A stretch of DNA of 64,000 nucleotides, from the NCBI RefSeq assembly GCF_040869045.1, contig NC_090324.1:51303346-51367345 (forward strand), in the 5' to 3' direction. The DNA is from Eurosta solidaginis. Taxonomy: Eukaryota; Arthropoda; Insecta; Diptera; Tephritidae. The position numbers were made by a program, and so were the translations under genes. The notes beneath the pieces were generated by a model. It saw only the letters and a program-made list of their open reading frames with translations, was not told the DNA's origin and did not search any database. The number at the start of each line of letters is the position of its first letter. Positions within the stretch are counted from its first letter, which is position 1. Of this stretch, positions 33,090-43,981 are shown in pieces.

Positions 33090-33820
33090 ATGCTGTGCTT
33101 CAATTTGGTGAGTAATGTCCCACTAAATTTATTAAGTGTGATTTTGTTGTGTCAAAGAAATATTGTAATAGAATTGCCTTGCTTTTCTTCAGAAACAACC
33201 ATGAATACAATTGAAAAAATATTGGAAATTGCTGACCGACTGCATTCTGATGAAGATATCATACATTTCGATAGATATCAATTTTTGCTGGGATTTTGCA
33301 CAAGAATTCAAGAGTATCGAGTTCATCGCATTTTTACGACGAAGCGCTGATGCATTATTTCGGTCAATATTTTAGATTTCTCGAAATCAAAACCCGACAT
33401 TCCGCAAATTCCAACTGGTGTTTTTCAAATGGTCGCTTCCTTACTGAAAATTTACAATATCTCTTCATTACACAAATGTCCCAACAAACAACGGTTCGGC
33501 CCAACGAGTTCAATCTTCTTTTGCGACGAGAAATCACTTATTGGGAAAACGAATATACATAATCGTTGACTGTTGCCATTCAACTTGCAAATTTACGACT
33601 ACCAAATCTGATAGCAATAAGATTTACATATACAATGTTTCTTCGAAATACGGATCAAGTCAACATTAGAAACATTCGCCCACCTGTTTTCGAATCAATA
33701 TCGCAACAACTATTTGGTAACCTAACTCATGGATCCCTCGATTTCAACGAATATATTCACCAGCGTCCCGAAAATTGTTGTTCTTACACACTTACTAACT
33801 TTTTTACTCTGATGCGTTAA
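33090..33820 (+). pseudogene. Unrecognised ORF fragments upstream of Helitron C Rep
   Basis: Three frames (33090-33350, 33296-33562, 33566-33820) follow one another with small overlaps, as one decayed gene of about 210 codons would. The third contains PPVFESISQQLFGNLTHGSLDFNEYIHQRPENCCSYTLTNFFTLMR. I do not recognise a family. It may be an accessory gene carried by the Helitron or captured sequence. Confidence 0.4.
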
Positions 33821-34445
33821 GAATAAAAAAATTAAAAAAAGTTATGAAGAAATGTGTTACTGATTCATCTGCATTTGATTGAGTTTTCTTAAACAAGAGT
33901 ATGAACAATGAACATGGCTGCCATTTTACAATAGGGATTTTTCAGATACAATGGAAAGAGATACACCACAACACAACATATCTGCCACATCGTACTTTCG
34001 GTGTATATTGACATTAGGTCTTTTTGTTATTAACTATGGAGAATCAACACGCGTGTTCAATATTTACGTAGTTTTCGATTCATAATTGAGTATTTCTTCA
34101 TTTTCAATTGAATTCATATCAATATTTATAATACATTGGGAATTCCTTCTGTAAGTATGTCGAATCGTTGAACAAAAACATAGTGGAAAATTGTGGCAAT
34201 GATGTATCATGTTTTTCTCTTCAAATTTATTTTTTCAAATGTTCATTTTACAGAATACATTTAGTGATTTAAACTGTATCTAATCGTGTGCAAGTGTTTT
34301 ATTGTGTTTTTCATCAAATCTTTTGCACGGTTTGTATTTTCGTTTTGTGTTTTGGACATATACGTGTGGGTGTATGTGCTTTTCTTAAATTAAATTTCTT
34401 GCGTTGAACATGGAGTTTTAGTGAATTTTTTCCTTTCTCTTGAAG

Positions 34446-35492
34446 AAAATGCCTCGAGCCCGACGTCAAAATATCGGTCGACGTACGCGTAATGCTAACA
34501 GAAGGTTACTTCAAAGAAGAGCACAACAAAGTATTGATGACCTGTCACAACAAAATGAAATACGACGGGCACGACATGCACGAAATAGATCTGCAGAACC
34601 CCAGCGGCAAAGAAATCCAGCACGACCAAGACAAATACGATGCCCTGCTCTAGAAAATCTGCATCGTGCTGCTTTTAATTACGATCCATAGATTGATTAC
34701 AGTATGAATGGATATATTGGATTAATCAGTGCGACATGTCCACATTGTGAAGCAGCTATGTTTCTGGGTGAAACGGCTGGCATGTGTTGTGCTAATGACA
34801 AAGTGAAATTGCCGGCATTTGAAACTCCACCTGATCCATTGCACTCATTGTTTTTTGGAGGATCACCAATGTCGAAGTATTTTATGAATCATATACAAAA
34901 ATACAATTCATCATTTCAAATGACTTCTTTTGTTGCTACAAAAATTATAAGAGACAATTTTATGCCGACATTTAAAGTGATTACTTCATGTGGAATATCT
35001 AATTGTTCTGTGGATCTAAGTAACAGTTTCTACAATGTGTTTAAGGATTCTGATCCAACATCAAATTGTATTGCATACACATTACCGATTCCAGGTCAGA
35101 TTTATCATCGAGCCATTTCCTGACGCTAACCATCAATTTTTGCAAATATATTTTATCGGAGATGAAAATCGTGAGTTGGATGAACGTTCCACAATTGGCT
35201 CACATACAAAACGAGCGATTATTTGCGATCTCCAATACAATCTGATAATCATAAAATCATAATCAGAGCGGATAAAACGCCTTTTGGTGAGCATGCCAGA
35301 AGATTTATTGTGTACCTACGATTGATGAAGTGGCAATTGTAATTGTTGGTGATCAGTTTGAATCACGCGATATTGTACTTCATCGTGTTTGGGAGCTTCA
35401 TCGCAGTTAGGACGCATTACAATATCCAATTCTACATTGGAGAGGTGATGATGGTTATCACTTTAATATACCAATGATAGATCCAAGAACCG
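34446..35492 (+). pseudogene. Helitron C Rep, N-terminal exon region
   Basis: It starts MPRARRQNIGRRTRNANRR, an Arg-rich leader, then after an in-frame TAG (34689-34691) the zinc-binding CPHCEAAMFL...GMCCA and FQMTSFVATKI typical of Helitron Rep proteins. Between FMPTFK and GQIYHR there is an extra 39-codon segment. A small indel then shifts frame before PDANHQFLQIYFIGDENRELD. Further stops lie at 35262 and near 35408. Rep initiates rolling-circle replication in this family. Confidence 0.8.
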
Positions 35493-35571
35493 GTAAAAAA
35501 TATACTAATTATATAAATCCGATATTAAATAAAAACTAAAATTTACAATCGAATGAACATATTTTTTACAG
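35493..35571 (+). other. Candidate 79-bp spliceosomal intron in Helitron C Rep
   Basis: GTAAAA at 35493 and attttttacag ending at 35571 bound a 79-bp AT-rich segment with stops. Leaving it out joins the conserved MIDPRTG to KKVSAMTYYTYRLMIRA in one frame, the family arrangement. Length, GT-AG ends and the pyrimidine tract fit a fly intron. Confidence 0.75.
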
Positions 35572-36650
35572 GTCGAGATATTCAAAAGAAAGTTAGTGCG
35601 ATGACTTATTATACTTATCGATTGATGATTCGTGCACAAGAACAAACTTTTTCACTAATACATTATACGCATGTATGCAAAAATTGAAACTGAACGTCCC
35701 AATTTCATCCGACTCAATCAAGCCAAATTCCGATTTGAAGAGTACATACATTTGCAAGATGCAATAGCGAATGATGCAAATCGGACGTCTGACGATATTA
35801 CCAGCTTCTTATATTGGTAGTCCACCCCAAATATACGAATATGCACAAGATGCTATGTCATATGTTCGAAAATACGGCCGACCAGATCTTTTCATCACTT
35901 TTACGTGTAATCCGATGTGGAACGCTAAACAAATAATTTGTTCGACGGTCAGTCACCAACAGATCGACACGATGTTACAGCACGTGTATTCCGGCAAAAC
36001 TTGAAGGCACTGATGGATTTAGTTGCGAAATTAAACGTTTTTGGAAAAGTACAATGTTGGATGTACTCGATTGGATGGCAAAAAAGAGGTTTGTCACACG
36101 CACACATATTGATATGGCTGGTACGTAAAATAAGACCGGACGAGGTTGATAGCGTCATATCAGCCGAAATAACATCAAAAAATCGATCCAGAATTATTTG
36201 AAGTGGTAAAACAAACATGACTCATGGTCCATGAGGTGAAATAAATATGAATTCACCATGTATGATCGATGGGGAATGTTCAAAGCGGTATCCGAGAGCA
36301 TTAATTTCCGATACCATAACAGGCATTGACGGATATCCTTTGTATCGACGTCGATCATTTGAAAATAATGGTAAAACGGCTATAATAAGAGTGCGCAACC
36401 AAGACATCGAAGTTGACACTCGTTGGGTCGTGCCATATTCACCGATACTGTCAAAAGTTTTTCAGGCTCACATGAATGTTGAGTACTGTAACTCAGTAAA
36501 GTCTATCAAATACATTTGTAAATATGTGAATAAAGGAAGTGATATGGCTGTTTCTGGAGTAGATGGTGAAAATATAAATGATGAAATCACTCAATATCAA
36601 ATGGGGCGATACATAAGCAGTAATGAAGCAGTTTTTGGTACCCTAGCATT
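35572..36650 (+). pseudogene. Helitron C Rep catalytic region
   Basis: Frames give IGRLTILPASYIGSPPQIYEYAQDAM, KYGRPDLFITFTCNP, GQSPTDRHDVTARVFRQ, GWQKRGLSHAHILIWLV (HUH metal-binding motif, about 36086-36110) and SIKYICKYVNKGSDMA (paired tyrosines that nick DNA, about 36500-36545). Frame changes lie near 35670, 35960 and 36200. Both active-site motifs are preserved as sequence. Homology stops near 36640, where the next conserved residues and the helicase should follow. Confidence 0.88.
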
Positions 36651-36663
36651 TTGTTATTTTTAA

Positions 36664-37067
36664 ATTTGCCTACTCGGTAATATTCTATAATTTTCACCAA
36701 TTTCTTGTTCAGGGCAACTGTGTTTTTTATTCTTTACAAGTCCTAGATTGCAGGCACAGCCGTATAAACAATTGGTCTAAGTCAACCTTTTCATTAACAA
36801 TAAGGTTGCTTGTTTTTCTTACGCTATCCTTTTTGCTATGAAAAGGAGCGCGACATGTCTTATTGTTGCAAATTTATATAGCGCTTTATATATGTTTATA
36901 AGTTCTCTTTTTGACTTTTTCTTAATTTTTTTGTTCTTATTGGTTGGTTTTTTTTTTGTATTTTGCATATATCCACTGACACGAATTTTATCAGGGCTGT
37001 GGTAACGCGAGCTGGCAGGATCTCTAAAAATTTTGCTAGTTCTTGATCTAGTCTGGCAGGATCGCCA
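36664..37067. other. Non-coding between Helitron C and repeat D
   Basis: It holds a perfect 7-bp hairpin (caacctt 36783-36789 with aaggttg 36802-36808) but no CTRR end close behind. Otherwise nothing recognised. Confidence 0.4.
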
Positions 37068-37337
37068 TGAAATATGTAAAAACACGAATTAGCTGAAAAG
37101 CCGATGTGTAGCGTAAAATTATTATTCCCGTTCATTAAAGAAATGCATTTCTATTTATACAAAAGTCCTTAACCTACACATACAGAATTACATTAATGCT
37201 TACATACTAAAAAGTACATGATTTCATAATAAATAATTGTTTGTCAGCATATTAATGTAGTGACCTGCATATTGTTAATATGATCCGCTCATAAGTTGGT
37301 TGGTGTGACTAATCAATATATGGGACGGTTTGACAAA
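37068..37337 (+). repeat. Dispersed ~270-bp repeat D, copy 2
   Basis: Same sequence and orientation as 12984-13253 with scattered differences. It is followed directly by a partial R1 copy. Confidence 0.75.
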
Positions 37338-37342
37338 TGCAA

Positions 37343-37960
37343 ATGAACTCAAGTGGTTATCTGGCCAATAAAATATAAATGTTTGTGTGTATGTATATTT
37401 GTATCATTAAAAGCATTCGAAGTGAGGTGTATTCCAAGCAACACTACAGTTTGTCTCCCAACCTAATTACATTTGGCCCTGCATTATTAGAAAATCTAAA
37501 AAAATTATCATCCAAACATGATTTATTTACTTCTTTTAATTTTCTGACCGGTTTTTATACTTAGCTGAGCAGAGCTCACAGAGTATATTAATTTTGTTCG
37601 CATAACGGTAACCATTAACGGTATAAATTAATCGAGATAGATATAGACTTCTATATAACAATATGATCTGGGCGAAAAAAGAAATTCATTTAGCCATGTC
37701 GAAAAACCGAAAAAGTGTGGTGATTCATAACCAAAGACAGATAAAGTCATGACATTTGGTAGGTGGGTTCACCTTATGACGCAGAATAGAAAATTAGTAA
37801 AATTTTGGGCAATGGGCGTGGCACCGCCCTCTTTTAAAAGAAGGTAATTTAAAAATATTGCAAGCTGTAATTTGGCAGTCGTTGAAGATATCATTATGAA
37901 ATTTAGCAGGAACGTTGTAACTTAGCAAATGCTACCTCACAATATCTGTCCCTCTTACAA
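37343..37960 (+). repeat. Dispersed repeat R1, copy 2, rearranged
   Basis: 37343-37447 matches the first 105 bp of copy 1. After an unrelated 100 bp it resumes with gagcagagctcacagagtatatt (37566-37590), and 37700-37920 matches the gggcgtggcaccgcc region of the family. Internal pieces are missing. Confidence 0.7.
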
Positions 37961-37976
37961 CGCCCGTCCTACATAT

Positions 37977-38807
37977 TGTGACGAATATTACCAACTCTAA
38001 GGTTATTAAATAAAGGCACAACACCATTTAAGCAAGCTACATAAACACATTAATCATCATGTACACACATACATACAAACAGCAGAGAGATACTCACAAA
38101 CGCATGTCATCATCAGCTACTACTTCGCTCACATATACACACGCATATGGTTACACACTACAAACACACGTGCGTATGGCTGGTGACGAGGTAGAGGATT
38201 CTAGAGGAAGAAACGTCTAGACATTTGGGCACAGAGTATAAAAGCATCATAAGATGCGTAGTCCGTAATAAGTTTGATTTAAGCACGCTATTGGTTGCGA
38301 AGTACTTTCAAAGTAGTCTAATAAAGACCATTTTGCATTATTGAATATTGGAGTTATTTATTCTGGCGGCCACCGTGGTGTGATGGTAGCGTGCTCCGCC
38401 TACCACACCGTATGCCCTGGGTTTGCACCCCGGGAAAAGCAACGTCAAAAATTTTAGAAATAAGGTTTTTAAATTAGAAGAAAATTTGTCTAAGCGGGGT
38501 CGCCTCTCCGCAGTGTTTGGCAAGCGCTTCGGGTGTATTTCTGCCATGAAAAGCTCTCAGTGAAAACTCATCTGCCTTGCAGATGCCGTTCGGAGTCGGC
38601 ATAAAACATGTAGGTCCCGTCCGGCCAATTTGTAGGGAAAATCAAGAGGAGCACGACGCAAATTGGAAGAGAAGCTCGGCCTTAGATCTCTTCGGAGGTT
38701 ATCGCGCCTTACATTTATTTTTTTATTTTAGTCATTTATTCAACAATTTGCGACACGAACTTCAGTAAAAGGTGTAAAATAAGTGGAGTTTCCCTAAATT
38801 CGTTACA
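37977..38807 (+). mobile_element. Solo LTR (~453 bp) split by a SINE
   Basis: The ends tgtgacgaat and attcgttaca are inverted at 9 of 10 positions with TG...CA termini. Inside are a TATA box (gtataaaag, 38236-38244) and AATAAA (38320-38325) 80 bp downstream, the layout of an LTR transcribed on the plus strand. No second LTR or coding region is joined in this orientation, so it is a solo LTR. Flanking pentamers (catat, gtatt) do not match. Confidence 0.75.
38364..38733 (+). mobile_element. tRNA-derived SINE, copy 1, inside the solo LTR
   Basis: A 370-bp block flanked by atttattc at 38356-38363 and 38734-38741. The head ggtgtgatggtagcgtgctcc plus ccctgggtttgcaccccggg gives a Pol III A-box and B-box. 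The body includes ctcatctgccttgcagatgcc and ggagcacgacgcaaattgg. The same element lies inverted at 52600-52955. Confidence 0.88.
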
Positions 38808-39000
38808 GTATTATATGTACCCATTGCATATTACGGGCCTACCATGCAAACACAATGCATGGTCATAGCCATGCATACATACCGGCATACATATATACAC
38901 TAATTGCATACATACAGGCCCAAAAACCACTGCGCAAGCCCAAGGCAGGCCAGCGATAGTACACACACTCATAATGGTTGAGAATTTTCATTTGCTGTCG
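38808..39000. other. Non-coding, nothing recognised
   Basis: It contains a short ATGCATAC-like run (38855-38915) and no gene. Confidence 0.4.
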
Positions 39001-39500
39001 CGCTGTGCGCGGCACTGCGAGTATAATTCCCAGTGTGTTCATAGACAAACATGAATAAGAGGATTTCCCAAATCACACCATGCCCACTTCGCCTTACGTG
39101 AGTGGAGTCTGGAGGTAGGAGTATTAGAGGTAGCTCACCATACCAATCTCTGGTTCTATTCGTAGCCATTAAAGAAGTTTTCAATTGTGTATGAAATCGC
39201 TCTACCATGCTTGAGGATGATAAGCTGACATTGTAATTTGATGACTGCCTAATAACTTTGTTAATTATGTAAACAATTTTGAAATAAATTGAGCACTCTG
39301 ATCAGTAGCTATTTCTAGAAGTACACCAAACCGAGGTATATATTCACGTAAAAATTTATTTGCAATTGTTTCTGCAGAAATTTCCCTCAATCTATATGCT
39401 TCTGGCTAACGCCTGAACCTATTGATATTAGACAAAATCTAGCGATGTCCCTTTGAGATAGGTAAAGGTCGTACAATTTCTAAATGAATATGTTCGAATC
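39000..39500 (-). pseudogene. Element D integrase core, decayed
   Basis: RFEHIHLEIVRPLP (39440-39500) aligns with the first integrase block, with the catalytic Asp apparently changed to Glu. TDQSAQFISKLF (near 39290) holds the second Asp, and VERFHTQLKTSLMA (39160-39208) the Glu. Stops separate these. The HHCC finger that should precede is missing, lost at the junction with LINE C. Coding fades out near 39100. Confidence 0.75.
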
Positions 39501-39506
39501 TTTTCT

Positions 39507-40150
39507 TCGGTTTTTTTTTTTTGTTTCGTGGAAGGAGGAAATGCTTTATGCACTGACCAGGGTATTTAAGCCTCACTGCGAGACTCTCCGAGTGTAGGAC
39601 TCCCTTCTTCCATGAAGGCCTACCCACTAAAACCTAACCTCCCACGGCCCGCGCAAATCCCCGTACCTGGGACCGCGTTTAGCATTACTTCGGGTACGGG
39701 TGCGCGTTACGTGAGCTCTATGGCTACTCTCACGCTAATCGGCTAGGCATCCGTCTACTCGTTTACTCATAAGTATATGCCTCACATATGTGCTGACCGT
39801 ATCCCATCTGTCTCTTTGACAGGTCATGTTATTGATGACACTGCCCGGGGATAGGTCGCCAAGTACCTCTTCTACCCTCCTTCGCTGATCGGAGAAGTGT
39901 CTGCATTCGAAGAAGGTGTGGCGTACATCGTATATTTTCCTACAGTACAGGCACCTCGGATTATCAACCTTACCCATTCTGTGTAGGTATTTGCGGAAGT
40001 AACCGTGTCCCGTTAGAAACTGTGGCAGGTAAAAGTCTACCTCTCCGTGCGGTCGCTTCAACCATGGATTAAGTTCAAATACTATTTTGCGTAAGTTATT
40101 TGGAACGAACGAACGGTCTAGGACAATCTCCGGATGATTCACACCATATA
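39507..40150 (-). mobile_element. 3' end of a LINE (LINE C) inside element D
   Basis: The minus strand encodes 135 codons (40142-39735) and then a 3' UTR ending in a 14-base poly-A (plus strand T run 39508-39521). It cuts element D between the RNase H tail and the integrase. No target duplication was seen, and element D sequence is missing at the site, so insertion came with a deletion. Confidence 0.8.
39735..40142 (-). pseudogene. LINE C C-terminal zinc region
   Basis: The frame holds RPHGEVDFYLPQFLTGHGYFRKYLHRMGK and CLYCRKIYDVRHTFFEC, the C-x2-C...H...C element at the end of R1/I-type LINE ORF2 proteins. The RT itself is absent (5' truncation). Clade is tentative. Confidence 0.75.
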
Positions 40151-41380
40151 TGGAAATTTAATTAAGCTTAAATTTTGAAATGGTTGTTGAGATAAAAGAT
40201 TGTTTAGTTCATCATCTTGTTGCTGTTCCTTTTCTAAAATTTTAAAATTAAATTCTGAATTTTGAATTGCCTCTATTTCAAATGCCCTAGATAAAGTATC
40301 AGCCACCACATTTTCTTGTCCAGTAATATGCTGAATATCACTTGTAAATTGTGCAATAAATTCAAGATGTCTGGCTTGTCGCGGACTTCGTTCAGTTTTT
40401 GAATTGAGAGCGAAAATTAAGGGATTATGATCAGTAAACACAGTGAATTCTCGTCCTTCTAATAGATATCGAAAATGTTTAATATTAAGATAGATTGCTA
40501 ATAGTTCTCTATCAAAAGCACTATATTTCATTTCAGCTGGAGAAAGTTTCTTCGAATAAAATTCTAGAAACTCAGATTTATTGTTAACATTTTGTTGTAG
40601 AACACCACCGACTGCCGTACTGTATGCATCTACAGTTAAATTTAATTTTGCATATTTGCTAAAATGATTTAACAAGACCTTAAATGCAAATTTATCTTCA
40701 ATGCATTCAAACGCTTGAATATATTTATCATTCCAAACTAGAAGTTTGTCTCGGTTTTTATTTGATTTATTAATTAAATCATATATAACTCCAGTAAATT
40801 CTGCTAATTGTGAAATATATCTATGGTAATAATTAACCATACCAATAAACTTTTGTGTTTGTTTAATGGATTTTGGTAGTTCAAGATCTCGAACAACTTT
40901 TTTTCTTCCTTCAGATGGACGTATTTCTAATTCAGAAATACTATGCCCTAGAAAATCAATTCTAGTAACACCAAAAATTCATTTATTTGGTTTAACATTC
41001 AAACCATATTCAGACAAACGTTCAAAACGTATACGGATGTCTTTAAAATGTTGCTCTTCACTCTCACTCGAAACTAAAAGATCATCAATGTACGTGAAAA
41101 CAAAATCTAATTCACCTACAACTTCATTGATGAATCTTTGAAAAGTTTGTGCTGAGTTCCTCAAGCCGAAAGGCATTCGAATGAACTCAAACATAGCAAA
41201 AGGAGTAGTAATCGCTGTTTTATAAATATCTTCTTCTGCCATTGGTATTTGGTGATACGCTCTAACAAGATCTAACTTTGAAAATATCTTTTTATTTCTT
41301 AGATTCGTATAAAAATCCTGAATATGTGGAAGAGGATAGCGGTCAGGAACAGTAACAGTATTAAGTCTTCTAAAATCACC
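40139..41380 (-). pseudogene. Element D RT C-half and RNase H
   Basis: 40979-41242 gives [20 protein letters not shown] and [10 protein letters not shown] (catalytic box). A stop at the end of that frame is followed by the thumb (FIGMVNYYHRYI) and RNase H in 40139-40840: D in LTVDAYSTAVGGVL, E in FDRELLAIYLNIKHF, D in VFTDHNPLIF and D in VVADTLSRA. Just upstream, [15 protein letters not shown] sequence at about 41250-41300 carries the first RT Asp. Confidence 0.88.
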
Positions 41381-41822
41381 TCAGGGACGCCAATCATTAC
41401 TCTCTTTTTTTGGTAATAAATGAAGTGGTGATGCTACAGAGGAATTTGATGGTCTCCAAACTCCAGTTTTTACAAGATAATCAAATTTAATTTTAGCTAC
41501 CTTAAATTTGATTGGGTCTAAACGTCTTGGCTTTGAGAAAGGAAGATTACCTTCTGTAACTAGTCTATGAACTGTGGTGTGTTTAACTGGTTTTGAATAA
41601 CTTGGCTCTTCTATAAGGGAAGGAAATTCTTTCAACAATTTTGTGTATTGATTTTCTACTGAAAAAATGTTTGGAAGCGAGATGTTACAGTAGTACGATT
41701 TTGTGTTAACAGATAAATTTTTTAATGGATCTATTTGTATGGAACATTTGTTTTTAATATGAATGAGAAGTCCATATTTGCATAAAAAATCTGCACCTAT
41801 AATCGGTTTCGCATTAAAATAT
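41381..41822 (-). pseudogene. Element D protease end and RT start
   Basis: It begins at the insertion junction with PIIGADFL (protease C-terminal motif), runs through a linker and then the RT entrance FPSLIEEPS, TTVHRLVTEG, RRLDPIKFKVAKIKFDYL and PLHLLPKKESNDWRP. This arrangement is characteristic of CsRn1-type pol. A stop at 41381-41383 precedes the GDFRRLN motif. Confidence 0.8.
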
Positions 41823-41937
41823 ACGAGACACGTCTTTTCAATTCAGCGATAATAATTCAAGTGTTTTATTTCATAAACATATATATATATACATATGTAT
41901 ACAATTTTGATAGTTCAGCGTTGCTAGAATATATTAC
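41822..41937 (-). repeat. 3' LTR of element E
   Basis: On the minus strand it starts tgtaatatattctagcaacg after the purine run aaaaaggggaaga (41938-41950) and ends near cgtatatttta. The first 55 bp match 56805-56859 and the last 45 bp match 46150-46190. Confidence 0.75.
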
Positions 41938-41949
41938 ATCTTCCCCTTT

Positions 41950-42990
41950 TTATTTTTAAAATCTACAGATTGGTAAAAACGAACTGGAATTGGTCGTCTT
42001 GCGCTTTTGCGGTTGGGAGTATGCTCCATAAGTGGTTTGTCTTCCTCAACTTTTGCTGAACCTTTATCGTCATTATCATTTTTGTATACATCATTATTGG
42101 AATCGTTTTGTGCATTTATGTTTTCTACTAAAACTACAAACCGTTCTGAAACTTTCTTTTTTCGTAGATGGTTAACATGTACATAACGAATTTGATTATT
42201 TACTATTATTAGATATCTTCAATCAGATATCTTTTTCTTAACTACAGCTGGTAACCATTTGACAAATTCTTTAAAATGATTTTAAGTAATATAAATTTAC
42301 CCCTTCTTGATAATTCAACCTCGGTTGTTTGTTTTTATCAATGGGCTTAGTAATAACATTTTTTCTTAAGTTAGATTGTTTACAATCTTTCTGTTTTGAA
42401 TCAACAACTTTCTCACTTTTAACAAATCTAATACAATTCTAGGTTTGTATGCTAATAACATTGATGACGCTGACTGACCGGTAGCTGTTGTCGGCGTGTT
42501 ACGATAGTAAAGTAAACATTTTTTTACTTTATGTGCCATGGACAAAGAATTTGTTTTAGTCAAGCAATATTTTTTGAATAAAGTTTCGACTGTCCTAACA
42601 CAGCAGAACGTTAATCCGTTAGACTCGGGATGATATGGCGGGATTTTATATACGTTAATACCATATCTTTAATAATAATAATTTAATAAAGTTTTGACTG
42701 TCTTACCACATCAGAACGCTAATCCGTTAGACTCGGGTTGATATGGCGGGCTTTTACATACGTTAATACCATTTCTTTTACAAAAACTACTGAATTCAAA
42801 ACTTTGAAAGGGTGGACCATTATCGCTAACAATATTTTTTGGATAACCGAAATATTCGAAAACATTGACCAATTGTTCTACTACGTGAGATGCAGTAGTT
42901 GAACTCATAATTTTAATTTCACAAAATTTAGTATATGAGTTTACAATTAACAAAAATTGTTTACCGGCAAAATCGAAAAAATCAAAATGG
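41950..42990 (-). pseudogene. Element E integrase core and C-terminus
   Basis: 42711-42953 has MLIVNSYTKFCEIK, VSDNGPPF (second Asp) and YQPESNGLA, after which the catalytic Glu is lost through a frame break. A tandem duplication (42577-42669 and 42689-42782) repeats this SNGLA region. The tail (42300-41950), in several frames, gives the basic C-terminal domain. Confidence 0.8.
42577..42782 (-). repeat. 112-bp tandem duplication within element E integrase
   Basis: Two copies share aatccgttagactcggg, tgatatggcggg and acgttaataccat with about ten differences. The duplication repeats the catalytic-Glu region of the integrase and adds to its inactivation. Confidence 0.85.
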
Positions 42991-42995
42991 ATTCT

Positions 42996-43966
42996 CTAAA
43001 ATGGAAATGTCGACTTTTTCCATTGTGTCTCAGTTTTGGGTTTGTTTGGTGTTTTTGTTTGTTGACATACTTCGCAATCGTTGACATAATTTTCTATGTC
43101 CTTGTCGCAATTATTCCACCAAACGTATGATCTTGCTACCATTTTCATTCGAGTAATACCCATGTGGCTTCCATGAAGCAATTTTAAAACACGATTTTGC
43201 AATTTCTTAGGGACAACTACTCTCGAAAAGTAAAATAGACAATTATCTTCAATTGACAACTTCTCTCTATTGACAAAGTACTTTTTAAATTTTTCCTCAA
43301 CTTCAATTGGCCATTTCTCTTTAACGAATGAGTAAATATACGATAATATTGGATCAAGCTTTGTTTGTGTAGCAATTTCATTTAAATCCAAATGCAAATC
43401 ATTTGAGATACTTAAAAAGTTAACCGAAATATTTTTGATTACTGTTTGTTCATTTTCCAATGGTAGATGGGACAATGCATCCACATGGGACATTTGTGTA
43501 GCACTTTCGTGTTTGATTTCGTATTGATACATAGACAATTCAACTGACCAACGTTGCAAGCGTGCAGCTGCAACCGCGATATTAGACTTGTTAGGACTGA
43601 AAATTTCTTTTATGATTGAATTATCTGTAAAAATTGTAAAGGGTTGTCCAAATAGGTACTTATGAAACTTTCTCACGGCAAAAATAATAGCTAGCCCAAA
43701 ACTGGATGTTCCCTACCATTTACAATGTGTGAGAGGACTGCTCCCACTCCATAAGGGCTTGCGTCAGTTGAGACAATAATGGGCTTCTTTGGATCATAAA
43801 TTTCCAATGCGTTGCTTTCAACTATGAAATTTTTACTTTTTTCGAATACTCTCTGACAGTCATCATTCCAATTGAATGGTTTTTCTTTTCGTAGCAATTC
43901 ATACAGAACGCTCAGTTCAGTAGACATATTTGGAACAAATTTTCTGTAATAGTTTACAAGACCCAA
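42996..43966 (-). pseudogene. Element E RNase H and integrase zinc finger
   Basis: 43691-43966 ends the RT thumb (GLVNYYRKFVPN) and starts RNase H (STDASPYGVGAVLS). A frame change near 43685 leads to 42996-43676, with FTIFTDNSI, MSHVDALSHLP and the integrase finger (HGSHMGITRMK...CEVCQ), all four ligands kept. Confidence 0.85.
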
Positions 43967-43981
43967 ATATGACTGTAATTG

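Larger units (their letters stand above)
32684..36650 (+). mobile_element. Helitron C, 3'-truncated (Rep kept, helicase missing)
   Basis: A Rep gene of the classic Helitron type lies at 34446-36640 and ends abruptly after SSNEAV, before any helicase motif. The likely 5' end is the A|TC at 32684 or 32690, followed by tctataaaaacaagtgcac and a gagaccggctccacc block, which resembles other insect Helitron starts. There is no CTAG-type 3' end, so the 3' side was lost. Confidence 0.75.

Noticed and set aside
36783..36808. 3' terminal hairpin of Helitron C
   Set aside because: A perfect 7-bp hairpin is present, but no CTRR end follows at the right distance, and Rep homology stopped 130 bp earlier.
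38808..39000. LTR of element D at its left end
   Set aside because: The adjacent LTR (37977-38807) has TATA and polyadenylation signals on the plus strand, opposite to element D.
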